Source: Flavobacterium sp. xlx-214
GTDB lineage: Bacteria > Bacteroidota > Bacteroidia > Flavobacteriales > Flavobacteriaceae
Direction: 5' to 3'
Length of the DNA: 64,000 nt
Assembly (NCBI RefSeq): GCF_013874595.1
Contig: NZ_CP059431.1
Span: forward strand, 1,550,001 to 1,614,000
Shown: piece after piece, positions 33,688-42,775 of the stretch
Numbering within the stretch: position 1 is the stretch's first letter
Layout of the letters: each line of letters begins with the position of its first letter
Notes under the pieces: model-generated
What the model was told of the DNA's origin: nothing
Seen by the model: only the letters and a program-made list of their open reading frames with translations
Databases searched by the model: none
Made by a program: the position numbers and the translations under genes

Positions 33688-35178
33688 TTACTTCACTTCG
33701 TGCATTAGTTTTCGAATAACAGGTGAAATTAAAATGATCAATACACCGGCTACTAATGAGTAAATAGCTAATTGTTGATATCCATCAGTGTAAGCCATTA
33801 ATTTATCAACTAAAGATGCATCAGGACTAGGATCGCTCATTCCAGCGCCTAAAATTCCTGCTAAATACTGTCCGTAAGCACTTGCTAAGAACCATAATCC
33901 CATCATCATACCCGCTAAATGTTTAGGCGATAATTTGGTTACCATTGATAAACCAATTGGCGATAAACACAACTCTGCAATGGTTACTACAAAATAAGCC
34001 AAAGCAAAAATCTCTAAAGACGTCATTCCTTGTTCATTTGCAAAGAAACGTAATGAGTAGAAAATATAGTAAGCGCCTGCTAATAACAAGAACGCTAAAC
34101 CAAATTTAACCACTGTATTAGGTTCAATTTTCTTTTTAGCCATCCAAATCCAAACCAATCCTAATAAAGGTGCAAAAGCAATTACATACAAAGAGTTGGC
34201 GCTGTTGTTTACAATGTTAGGATCTAAGTTCATACCAAATAAACTTGGTGTAACGTTGCTGTTTGCAAATAAGGCTAATGAACCACCTGCTTGTTCAAAA
34301 ATAGCGAAGAACAAAATAGAAAAAGCAATCATAATGAAAGCAGCAATGAATTTTTGCTTACCTGATGATTCTTTGATTTTTGTTAATTGAACAATGTAAT
34401 ACAAAATAGCCAAAGGCCCAACGGTAAACATAAAGATGTCGGTGTATTTGGTGTTGTGAATCATAATGAAAATTAGCGGAATACAAAGTAAAGCACCTAT
34501 GTACACCATAATTTCACGCGATTTTCTTTTAGCAGGTTCTAAATGAGCAATAGGCGAGTTTCCGATAGGACCTAATTCTTTGCGAATAGCTAAAAAGAAG
34601 ATTACACCAATAACCATTACAGCTGCCGCAGCCAAGAAAGCGTAGTTCCACCCATGGTTTTTACCTAAATAAACACAAACAATACCTCCTAAAAGTGCTC
34701 CAATGTTGATACCCGAATAGAATAAACTAAAACCAGCATCGCGCCTTGGGTCGCCTTCGGCATATAATTCACCAACCATTGATGAGATATTAGGTTTAAA
34801 GAAACCCGTACCAATAATTGTTAACGAAATTCCGTAATAGAAAAAGTCGTGTGGATTAATTCCAATTAAAAGATTTCCGGCAATCATAACCAATCCACCA
34901 AAAACCAATGATTTTTTAAAACCTAAAATTTTATCGGCAAAAATACCTCCTACAAATGTAAAAGCGTACACAAATGCTTGTATGGCTCCGTATTTTAAAT
35001 TCGATTCGGCATCTTTCAATCCTAATTGATCTACCATAAATAACGCTAAAACGCCGCGCATACCATAAAAACAGAAACGTTCCCACATTTCAACCATAAA
35101 CAAATGCCATAGTTGTTTTGGGTATTTTCCTTCAAAATTATGAATAGCGTCTAACTGCTGTTCTTCGGTTGTTGTCAT
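33688..35178 (-). CDS. Proton-dependent oligopeptide transporter (POT/PTR family, DtpT-like)
   Basis: 496 aa with about 12-14 hydrophobic helices. The POT signature ExxERFxYYG appears as MWERFCFYGMRGVLALF (~residues 30-46), and the second signature as the segment around GTGFFKPNISSMVGELY. It imports di- and tripeptides with protons. The DPP-IV peptidase encoded 55 bp upstream on the same strand releases dipeptides, so the two probably act together. Confidence 0.95.
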   Translation of the reverse strand: MTTTEEQQLDAIHNFEGKYPKQLWHLFMVEMWERFCFYGMRGVLALFMVDQLGLKDAESNLKYGAIQAFVYAFTFVGGIFADKILGFKKSLVFGGLVMIAGNLLIGINPHDFFYYGISLTIIGTGFFKPNISSMVGELYAEGDPRRDAGFSLFYSGINIGALLGGIVCVYLGKNHGWNYAFLAAAAVMVIGVIFFLAIRKELGPIGNSPIAHLEPAKRKSREIMVYIGALLCIPLIFIMIHNTKYTDIFMFTVGPLAILYYIVQLTKIKESSGKQKFIAAFIMIAFSILFFAIFEQAGGSLALFANSNVTPSLFGMNLDPNIVNNSANSLYVIAFAPLLGLVWIWMAKKKIEPNTVVKFGLAFLLLAGAYYIFYSLRFFANEQGMTSLEIFALAYFVVTIAELCLSPIGLSMVTKLSPKHLAGMMMGLWFLASAYGQYLAGILGAGMSDPSPDASLVDKLMAYTDGYQQLAIYSLVAGVLIILISPVIRKLMHEVK

Positions 35179-35233
35179 ATTTTTTATTGTTTGTTCTTAA
35201 AAATGTGTTAAGTGTTTCAAATGTACTAAAATA

Positions 35234-37429
35234 TTACAGTTTTTCTAAAATGTAGTTAGTGATTTTATTATACAATTGTTCACGTGTTTTTCCGCCATAA
35301 ATTCCGTGGTTTTTATCAGGATAAATCAACCAATCAAAATTTTTGTTTTGGTTTACCAATTCATTAATCAACAACATACTGTTTTGTACATGCACATTGT
35401 CATCGGCTGTTCCATGAATTAACAAGAAGTTTCCTTTTAATTTTTTTGCATGAGTGATAGGCGAGTTTTCATCGTAACCCGTTGGGTTTTCTTGCGGAGT
35501 AGTCATAAAACGTTCAGTATAAACCGAATCGTAAAAACGCCACGACGTTACAGGTGCTACAGCTACAGCGGTTTTAAAAACATCGGGTGCTTGAAACAAA
35601 CAATTACTGCTCATAAAGCCACCAAAACTCCAACCCCAAATACCAATTCGGTTAGCATCAACGTAGGTTTGTTTGGCTAAATGTTTGGCAACAAAAACTT
35701 GATCAGCAACTTCGTATTTACCTAATTCTTTTTGCGTTACTTTTTTAAATTCGGCACCTTTATAACCCGTTCCGCGCCCATCAACACTTACAACAATGTA
35801 TCCTTTTTGGGTTAACATCATGTGAAAATAATCATCCGAACCAAACCATCTGTCGGCAACTTGTTGTGAACCCGGACCCGAATATTGATGCATTAAAACA
35901 GGATATTTTTTGTTAGGATCAAAATCTTTTGGTTTGTAAATAAAGGCGTTTAAATCGTTTCCTACCTCATTTTTAAAAGTTGTAAATTCTTTTTTAGGTA
36001 AGTTGTAGGCTTTTAATTTTTCTTCTAAAGCGCTGTTATTTAAAATTTCTTTCACCATTTTACCCGATGCCGTTTCGTGTAAACTTACCGATGGCGCTTT
36101 GGTACTTGATGAATGATTGTTGATGAAGTATTTATAATCGGGACTAAAAGTAGCCGAGTTGGTGCCCAATAATGAACTTAATTGCTTTTTGTTTTTTCCG
36201 TTTAAGTTGATGCTATACACATCACGCTTGGTTGATCCGTTTTCAATGGATTGATAATAAATGGTTTCATTGTTTTTATTGTATCCATAATAATTGGTTA
36301 CCTCCCAAGAGCCCGATGTTACTTGTTTTTTTAACGATCCTTTGTCGTTGTAATGATAAATATGGTTGTAACCATCTTTCTCGCTTGTCCAAATAAAACT
36401 ATTATCGTTTAAAAAAGTCAAATTATCAGTAACATCAACATACGCTTTGTCTTTTTCGGTTAAAATAGTATTTACTTTACTTGAGGTAACATCTACAAAA
36501 TACAAATTCAATTGATTTTGATGACGATTCAACGTTTGTACACTCAATAAATTTGCATTGTTGGTAAACTTAATTCTTGGAATGTAATAATCTTTTGTAG
36601 CATCTAACGCAATGTTTTTGGTTTGTTTTGATGCCACATTGTAGGTGTGCAAACTTACCTTAGAATTGTTTTCGCCTGCTTTTGGATATTTAAAAACTTG
36701 CTGTGTTGGATACAAATCCTTTCCGTACACATCCATTGAAAAAGTAGGAACTTCCGATTCATCAAAACGAATAAAAGCCAATTCGGTTCCATCTTTATTC
36801 CAATCAAAAGCACGCACAAAAGCAAATTCTTCCTCATAAACCCAATCGGTAATACCATTAATTACAGCATTGTATTTACCATCGTTAGTAACTTGTGTAG
36901 TTTTGTTTTGCTTAACATCCCAAACATAAATATTGTTTTCAAAAACATACGCAATTTTACTTCCATCGGCAGTTAATAAAGGCTCCTGAATTGCTTTATC
37001 GCTCACTTTTGTTAATGTTTTCGATGCAATATCATACAAATAATAAACAGCTGTAAACGAATGACGATAAATAGGAGTGGAGTTGGTAGCAATTAAAATT
37101 TTATCATCGGTTTGATTAATGGTATAATCATCAATAGCCTTTAATTCCTTAAAATCTTTACTTTCAAACAAGGTTCTTGTTTTCTCTAAAGTAGTAAAAT
37201 CATACGCATCAATTTTATAAACTGTTTCCTTACTAAGGGTAGCATCGTTTATAATATTATCAAAATTTAAAACACTGTATTCGTTTTTAGTATGTAAAGT
37301 ATTTAAAGCATTTAATTGTTTGGTTCTAAAAGTGCCGTTCCAAATTTCGGCAACTTCTATGTTTTTTTGCGCTTGAATAGGCGCAATTGATGTTGCTGCA
37401 AAAGCAGTAAGAAGTACTAATTTCTTCAT
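35234..37429 (-). CDS. Dipeptidyl peptidase IV (S9 family)
   Basis: I use the ATG at 37429, which gives a standard signal peptide (MKKLVLLTAFAATSIAPIQA); an upstream in-frame ATG adds 19 unlikely residues. It is about 731 aa: N-terminal beta-propeller, then a C-terminal alpha/beta-hydrolase with catalytic Ser in GWSFGGF, Asp in GTADDNVH and His in DKNHGIYG. The Glu pair of the DPP-IV N-terminal recognition helix is visible in DWVYEEEFAF. A periplasmic enzyme removing X-Pro/X-Ala dipeptides, next to a dipeptide transporter. Confidence 0.95.
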   Translation of the reverse strand: MKKLVLLTAFAATSIAPIQAQKNIEVAEIWNGTFRTKQLNALNTLHTKNEYSVLNFDNIINDATLSKETVYKIDAYDFTTLEKTRTLFESKDFKELKAIDDYTINQTDDKILIATNSTPIYRHSFTAVYYLYDIASKTLTKVSDKAIQEPLLTADGSKIAYVFENNIYVWDVKQNKTTQVTNDGKYNAVINGITDWVYEEEFAFVRAFDWNKDGTELAFIRFDESEVPTFSMDVYGKDLYPTQQVFKYPKAGENNSKVSLHTYNVASKQTKNIALDATKDYYIPRIKFTNNANLLSVQTLNRHQNQLNLYFVDVTSSKVNTILTEKDKAYVDVTDNLTFLNDNSFIWTSEKDGYNHIYHYNDKGSLKKQVTSGSWEVTNYYGYNKNNETIYYQSIENGSTKRDVYSINLNGKNKKQLSSLLGTNSATFSPDYKYFINNHSSSTKAPSVSLHETASGKMVKEILNNSALEEKLKAYNLPKKEFTTFKNEVGNDLNAFIYKPKDFDPNKKYPVLMHQYSGPGSQQVADRWFGSDDYFHMMLTQKGYIVVSVDGRGTGYKGAEFKKVTQKELGKYEVADQVFVAKHLAKQTYVDANRIGIWGWSFGGFMSSNCLFQAPDVFKTAVAVAPVTSWRFYDSVYTERFMTTPQENPTGYDENSPITHAKKLKGNFLLIHGTADDNVHVQNSMLLINELVNQNKNFDWLIYPDKNHGIYGGKTREQLYNKITNYILEKL

Positions 37430-37567
37430 AAAAAGAGTATCTGATTTAAAGACAGGCAAATTACTCTTTTTTTTGATACTGTTCAAATATACAATTCTAT
37501 CTTTTCCAATAAAAAAAATCCGCGCATCTATGGCAAATCAAAAAATCAAACCCAATACTAAAAGTTT

Positions 37568-37575
37568 TATCTTTG
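37568..37575 (+). promoter_or_regulatory. Promoter -7 box of the HMG-CoA reductase gene
   Basis: TATCTTTG, an exact TAnnTTTG match, 19 bp before the ATG at 37595. No clear -33 TTG is present. Confidence 0.55.
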
Positions 37576-37594
37576 CAAAAAATAAAATTGCATT

Positions 37595-38911
37595 ATGAGT
37601 ATTATTAATGGTTTTTCTAAACTTACAAAGGAACAAAAGATCGATTGGTTGGTTGCACATTATTTTGGTAACAATGAGGCTACGCTTCAATTGTTAAAAT
37701 CGTATTGGAACAGCGATGCAAAATTGCAAAAACTACACGATGAGTTTATAGAAAACACCATTACCAATTTTTACTTACCTATGGGTATTGCGCCCAACTT
37801 TATCATTAATGATAAAGTGTATACAGTGCCAATGGTGATCGAGGAAAGCTCGGTTGTAGCAGCAGCAGCTAATGCGGCTAAGTTTTGGAGTAAACGTGGC
37901 GGTTTTAAAGCAAGGGTTTTATCTACCGAAAAAATAGGAAACGTACACTTTATGTTTCAAGGTTCTAAAACCTCGTTGGTTACTTTTATTGAAAAATTAC
38001 AACCTATTTTTAAAGCCCGAACAGCCGATATTACCAAAAATATGGAGAAACGGGGCGGTGGTATTTTAGCTATTGAGTTGGTTGATAAAACTGCCGAACT
38101 TGAAAATTACTACCAACTACATGCTACGTTTGATACCAAAGATAGTATGGGGGCTAACTTTATTAACTCGTGTTTAGAAGAGTTTGCTAACGTGTTACGC
38201 GAAGAGGTAGATGGTTTTGACGCCTTTACTACAGCAGAGAAAGATTCTTTGCAAGTGGTGATGTCTATTTTATCGAATTACGTACCTAATTGTTTGGTGC
38301 GTGCCGAGGTTTCTTGTAAAGTAGCTGATTTAAAATCGAAAGAAATAGAGAATCCGCAAGAATTTGCCGAGAAATTTGTGCAAGCAGTTCGCATAGCCGA
38401 AATTGAAACGTATCGAGCGGTTACCCATAATAAAGGAATTATGAACGGAGTGGACGCCGTGGTGTTGGCAACAGGTAATGATTTTAGAGCTATTGAAGCA
38501 GGTGTACACGCATTTGCTGCAAAAGGAGGAATGTACACGTCGTTATCGCACGCTGAAATTGTGAATGATGAGTTTCGCTTTTGGATGGATTTACCTTTGG
38601 CTTTAGGAACAGTGGGCGGTTTAACAAACTTGCATCCTATGGTGAAATTTGCGTTAGAGTTGTTAGAAAAACCAAATGCCAACGAGTTGATGCAGATTAT
38701 TGCTGTGGCTGGTTTGGCGCAAAACTTTGCTGCAGTAAAATCGTTAACTACAACGGGTATTCAAAAAGGGCATATGAAAATGCACATTATGAATATTTTA
38801 AATCAGTTTCAGGCAACCAACGAAGAAAAACAAGCGGTTTTAAAACATTTTGAAGACAAAACGGTTTCGCACAGCGCGGTAGTTGATTTTATTGAAAACT
38901 TACGAAAATAA
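37595..38911 (+). CDS. mvaA: Hydroxymethylglutaryl-CoA reductase, class II (degradative type)
   Basis: 438 aa of class II HMGR: catalytic Glu segment FYLPMGIAPNFIINDK and VPMVIEESSVVAAAANAAKFW (~residues 63-96), substrate/cofactor loop KDSMGANFINSCLEEF, and Asp/Asn in THNKGIMNGVDAV. It reduces HMG-CoA to mevalonate, the first committed step of isoprenoid synthesis here. The class II enzyme in Flavobacteriia is biosynthetic despite its usual label. Other mevalonate genes lie at 39.9, 42.8 and 56.6 kb. Confidence 0.94.
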   Translation: MSIINGFSKLTKEQKIDWLVAHYFGNNEATLQLLKSYWNSDAKLQKLHDEFIENTITNFYLPMGIAPNFIINDKVYTVPMVIEESSVVAAAANAAKFWSKRGGFKARVLSTEKIGNVHFMFQGSKTSLVTFIEKLQPIFKARTADITKNMEKRGGGILAIELVDKTAELENYYQLHATFDTKDSMGANFINSCLEEFANVLREEVDGFDAFTTAEKDSLQVVMSILSNYVPNCLVRAEVSCKVADLKSKEIENPQEFAEKFVQAVRIAEIETYRAVTHNKGIMNGVDAVVLATGNDFRAIEAGVHAFAAKGGMYTSLSHAEIVNDEFRFWMDLPLALGTVGGLTNLHPMVKFALELLEKPNANELMQIIAVAGLAQNFAAVKSLTTTGIQKGHMKMHIMNILNQFQATNEEKQAVLKHFEDKTVSHSAVVDFIENLRK

Positions 38912-38968
38912 TTTGTTGCTCAGGTGTTGCTTCTTTTAAAAGATGTAAATTAGTTAAAAGAAATAAAG

Positions 38969-39562
38969 ATGATGCTTATAAATTTAGTGCTGTTTTTTAA
39001 TTTACTTGGTTGTAATTTCAATTCTAAAATTGCTGTTTCAGAAGATAAAAAGGTAAATGATTTAGAAGTCAAATACAAGAAAAGTCAATTTGTAACAGAT
39101 ACTTTGCGAGTTTTACAAAATGATACAGCCATTTTTCGTAAAGAAGAAGTGATACTTCACCGCCCTTGTAGCAATCCAGAAATGGTTATTAAGTACGAAT
39201 TAATTCAACCTAAACTTAATGCTTATTACTTTATATACAACCTACAGGAACAGTTGGTGTTAGAGGGGAAATATACAGAAGAGTATACTTATGAAGGTGC
39301 AACTGAGAAATTAGGGAATTTTTATAATTCTAAAAATTATACTTATAAAACCAATGGTAAATTGCAATCTGTTGTTTATATGGTTGATGGAAGACATTAT
39401 AAAACTGAACTTTTTGACACTAAAGAAAAGCCGAAAGAAATTATTTATTTTGATAAAAAATCAGCAGAAAAAACAAAAATAGAACTATATAAAAAAGGAA
39501 AATTAAAAGAAACCCGCATATTTACAAGTTTTAATAACTATTATACAGTTAAAGCAACCTAA
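38969..39562 (+). CDS. Hypothetical lipoprotein
   Basis: 197 aa with a short lipoprotein signal (MMLINLVLFFNLLGCNFNSK; lipobox LLGC). The body is rich in Tyr and Lys with repeating strand-turn units (YYFIYNLQEQLVLEGKYTEE ... YKTNGKLQSVVYMVDGR), similar to toxin-antitoxin-like YwqK/MORN-type beta repeats. Its stop overlaps the next ATG (TAATG). Function unknown. Confidence 0.72.
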   Translation: MMLINLVLFFNLLGCNFNSKIAVSEDKKVNDLEVKYKKSQFVTDTLRVLQNDTAIFRKEEVILHRPCSNPEMVIKYELIQPKLNAYYFIYNLQEQLVLEGKYTEEYTYEGATEKLGNFYNSKNYTYKTNGKLQSVVYMVDGRHYKTELFDTKEKPKEIIYFDKKSAEKTKIELYKKGKLKETRIFTSFNNYYTVKAT

Positions 39563-39816
39563 TGGAAAAGGATTTTTATGAACAAATAAGAGATTATATT
39601 TCCAGTCAAGAATATGGTTATGAATGGTTTTGTATATTGTTGGGTGTTTTCTTTGTGTGTTCTGCAATTGGTAATTGGAACTGGGTTTTTGATCCACCTT
39701 ATAATTCGGTGAAAAATCCAATTGGATATTGGTACGGAAGAACAGCATTTCGGGTAACAGTTTTTATATTTGGGATGATACTTATTGTGTTATCAGTATT
39801 TGTGATCTTAAAATGA
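39562..39816 (+). CDS. Small two-TM membrane protein, possibly Imm17-like
   Basis: 84 aa with two hydrophobic helices (WFCILLGVFFVCSAIG and VTVFIFGMILIVLSVFVIL) separated by a Trp/Asn/Pro-rich loop (NWNWVFDPPYNSVKNPIGYW). The layout and loop resemble the Imm17 family of immunity proteins to polymorphic toxins, but this is from memory and weak. Translationally coupled to the upstream lipoprotein gene. Confidence 0.6.
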   Translation: MEKDFYEQIRDYISSQEYGYEWFCILLGVFFVCSAIGNWNWVFDPPYNSVKNPIGYWYGRTAFRVTVFIFGMILIVLSVFVILK

Positions 39817-39880
39817 TAACAGCGCAAATGTAAAAATCGTTAATCATCTCATTGAACATATTTTAGAAGTAAAAATAATT

Positions 39881-40783
39881 ATGGAATTTTACAGCAACGG
39901 TAAATTGTTTATTTTGGGCGAATATTATGTATTGCAAGGTGCTAAAGTATTTGCTTTGCCTACCAAATTTGGTCAGTATTTAAGCGTGTTTCCTATTCAA
40001 TCAAAAGTGTTGAGTTGGAAAAGTTACGATGCTGATGGAAGTGTGTGGTATAATGATGATATTGTTATTGCCGATGTTTTAAGTAACAATCAAACTTCAA
40101 CAGATAAAGTGCGCAATACTTTAATTGACATTTTACACCAAGCGCATCAGGCAAACTCTACTGTTTTAAGTAATGGCGGTTTTGTGGTTGAAACCAAGTT
40201 GACATTTCCGCGCAATTGGGGTTTGGGAACATCTTCTACCTTAATAAACAACATAGCGCAATGGTTTCAGATTGATGCTTTTCAATTGTTAGATAAATCG
40301 TTTGGAGGCAGTGGTTTTGATATTGCTTGTGCACAACACAATACGCCTGTTACGTATCAAAAAATAGATTCAAAGGTTATTGTTCAAGAAGTTCTTTTTA
40401 ATCCAGCTTTTAAAGAAAATATCTATTTTGTGTATTTAAATCAAAAGCGTGATAGCAAAGATGCCATTGCGAATTTTAGAAAGAAACAAAAAAATCTTAC
40501 TAATGAAATTGTAGAAGTTTCTAAAATGACAGATGATTTACTAACAATTACCGATTTAAATCATTTTATCAATTTCTTTAAAAAATACGAAAGTAATTTA
40601 GGTGGTATTTTAGAAGTACCTACCATTCAAGAACAATTGTTCCCTGATTTTAATGGATTGGTAAAAAGCCTTGGTGGTTGGGGTGGCGATTTTGTAATGG
40701 TGGCATCTGAAAATGATCCTACAGAATATTTTAAATCAAAAGGATATGCAACCATTATTTCGTACAACGATATGATTTTATAA
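39881..40783 (+). CDS. GYDIA-family GHMP kinase
   Basis: 300 aa. Starts like a GHMP kinase (FYSNGKLFILGEYYVLQGA) with the ATP loop PRNWGLGTSSTLIN (~residues 108-121), and the family's motif is present in the form GGSGFDIACAQ (GYDIA position). The C-terminal GGWGGDFVMVAS is the third GHMP motif. Found in Bacteroidota beside mevalonate genes; a mevalonate-pathway kinase is likely. The phosphomevalonate kinase step is otherwise unassigned in this window. A terminator follows. Confidence 0.9.
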   Translation: MEFYSNGKLFILGEYYVLQGAKVFALPTKFGQYLSVFPIQSKVLSWKSYDADGSVWYNDDIVIADVLSNNQTSTDKVRNTLIDILHQAHQANSTVLSNGGFVVETKLTFPRNWGLGTSSTLINNIAQWFQIDAFQLLDKSFGGSGFDIACAQHNTPVTYQKIDSKVIVQEVLFNPAFKENIYFVYLNQKRDSKDAIANFRKKQKNLTNEIVEVSKMTDDLLTITDLNHFINFFKKYESNLGGILEVPTIQEQLFPDFNGLVKSLGGWGGDFVMVASENDPTEYFKSKGYATIISYNDMIL

Positions 40784-40785
40784 AA

Positions 40786-40817
40786 TAAAAAAGGCATCAA
40801 GAAATTGATGCCTTTTT
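40786..40817. terminator. Bidirectional terminator after the GYDIA kinase
   Basis: Stem AAAAAAGGCATCAA / TTGATGCCTTTTT with loop GAAA. Confidence 0.9.
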
Positions 40818-40856
40818 CAGGTTGTTTGTTGTTAAAAATTAACGGTTAGATTGGTT

Positions 40857-41390
40857 TTATTTTTCAGGACGTAACTTGTCGCTATACGTTATTTTGTATG
40901 GTTTGTCTTCATCAGCATTACCTTTCATAACATAAATAAACTTGTGTTTACGTGCTTTATCTCCTTTTATATAAATCGTTTTTTTGGTTGATTTATCATA
41001 AATACTGGTTTCTTCCGTATTGTTAATACGCATATTTTTAGCCAAACCTGTTTTTTTGTTGGTTAAAACGCTTCCTTTAAAAATAGTTTCGTCATTGTTT
41101 TTCACTACAACATCGTCTCCATTAAAGCCTTGCGTAAAAAATAGAATAGAGTATTGTTTGTCGGTAGCTTTATAAGCTTCTAAAAATTTATACTGTGCAT
41201 TTTCGGTAACAGCTCTAAAATCATTCTTTACTTGTTCAGTATAATAAACGGTATTGTCTTTTCGTACCAATTCTCTTTTTTCTTCTTTTTTGTCAGAAGA
41301 ATTATCCTTAGTTGTTTTCGATGTTTTACATGAAACAAAGATTAAAGTAGCTACCAAAAACAATATTCTTTTATCTATAATAAATTTCAT
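40857..41390 (-). CDS. Hypothetical lipoprotein
   Basis: 177 aa with lipoprotein signal (MKFIIDKRILFLVATLIFVSC; given to the lipobox Cys in part) and a Lys/Thr/Ser-rich linker. The folded part has short beta strands (DDVVVKNNDETIFKGSVLTN) and ends in basic residues. No family recognised. It converges with the GYDIA kinase gene across a shared terminator. Confidence 0.78.
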   Translation of the reverse strand: MKFIIDKRILFLVATLIFVSCKTSKTTKDNSSDKKEEKRELVRKDNTVYYTEQVKNDFRAVTENAQYKFLEAYKATDKQYSILFFTQGFNGDDVVVKNNDETIFKGSVLTNKKTGLAKNMRINNTEETSIYDKSTKKTIYIKGDKARKHKFIYVMKGNADEDKPYKITYSDKLRPEK

Positions 41391-41551
41391 TGTGAAGTAA
41401 GTTGTTCGTTATCTTTGTAAAATTACAAATTCAAATTGCTTTTAAAACATCATAAACCGTTCCAATACGCTAAAGTATTAGAAATAAAGGGTTAAAAAAT
41501 AGTTGTTGCAAAAGGATGTCCACAATTTGTAGAAAATTAATGTAGAAATAT

Positions 41552-42772
41552 ATGCACATTTTCGATGTTATTGTTATAGGTGGCGGGGCTTCGGGTTTTT
41601 TTACAGCGTTAAATTTGGCAGAACAAAGACCCAATTTGCGTATTGCTATTTTAGAAAGAGGAAAAGAAGTATTAGCAAAAGTAAAAATTTCAGGTGGCGG
41701 GCGCTGTAATGTTACCCACGCTTGTTTTGTACCTAATGTTTTAACCAAGTTTTATCCACGTGGCGAGCGTGAACTAAGAGGTCCTTTTAGTACTTTTTGT
41801 ACAGGAGATGTAATGCAATGGTTTGATGATAGGGGAGTAGCTTTAAAAATTGAAGACGATGGTAGGGTTTTTCCCGAATCGGATAATTCACAAACCATTA
41901 TTGATTGTTTTTTAGAAGAAGCGCAACAAGCCAATATTAAGATTAGTACACAAACAATTGTTCAAAATATTGTTAAGGCAGATGATGTTTGGCAAATTTC
42001 AACTTCTAAAGATGCCTATTCATGCAAACATTTGGTAATGGCTACCGGAAGTAATACTAAAATTTGGGATTTATGCACGTCTTTCGGGCATTCCATTGTA
42101 GCACCCGTACCTTCTTTGTTTACGTTTAATACCAAAGATGATCGCTTGCAAAACTTAATGGGTGTTTCGGCGCCAATGGTATCCTTAAAAGTTAAAAACA
42201 GCACCTTAAAAGCAAACGGACCTTTATTAATAACGCATTGGGGATTGAGCGGACCAGCTATTTTACGATTATCAGCTTGGGGCGCTCGTGAATTGTTTGA
42301 TAAAAGTTATCAATTTGAATTAGTGGTAAACTGGACGAACGATTTTGTTTTTGATGAGGTTTTAGATGAATTAATGGAAAACAAAACAGAAAGTCCAAAG
42401 AAAACAATCGCTAAATATCCGCAATACAACCTTACACATCGTTTGTGGCAACAATTAGTTAAAGCTGCGGATATTTCAGAAACACTAACTTGGGCTGATG
42501 TTACAAAGAAACAATTGGTAAAATTAGCTGAACAATTAACGCAATGTACTTTTGCAATTAATGGAAAAAGCACGTTTAAAGAAGAGTTTGTTACTGCAGG
42601 AGGAATTGGATTAAAAGAAATTAATTTTAAAACGATGGAAAGCAAATTAATTGAAAATTTGTATTTTACAGGCGAAGTTTTAAATATTGATGCCATAACT
42701 GGCGGATTTAATTTTCAAAATGCTTGGACAACTGGATTTTTAGCTGCACAAAGCATTACAAACAAAGCATAA
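41552..42772 (+). CDS. HI0933/YhiN-family NAD(P)/FAD-dependent flavoprotein
   Basis: 406 aa. N-terminal Rossmann FAD site VIGGGASGFFTALNLAE (~residues 7-23), the family motif KVKISGGGRCNVTH (~48-61), and the C-terminal FAD-binding TGEVLNIDAITGGFNFQNAW (~375-394). Widely conserved; proposed roles vary and the substrate here is unknown. mvaD starts 3 bp after its stop, so the two are co-transcribed. Confidence 0.93.
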   Translation: MHIFDVIVIGGGASGFFTALNLAEQRPNLRIAILERGKEVLAKVKISGGGRCNVTHACFVPNVLTKFYPRGERELRGPFSTFCTGDVMQWFDDRGVALKIEDDGRVFPESDNSQTIIDCFLEEAQQANIKISTQTIVQNIVKADDVWQISTSKDAYSCKHLVMATGSNTKIWDLCTSFGHSIVAPVPSLFTFNTKDDRLQNLMGVSAPMVSLKVKNSTLKANGPLLITHWGLSGPAILRLSAWGARELFDKSYQFELVVNWTNDFVFDEVLDELMENKTESPKKTIAKYPQYNLTHRLWQQLVKAADISETLTWADVTKKQLVKLAEQLTQCTFAINGKSTFKEEFVTAGGIGLKEINFKTMESKLIENLYFTGEVLNIDAITGGFNFQNAWTTGFLAAQSITNKA

Positions 42773-42775
42773 TTT

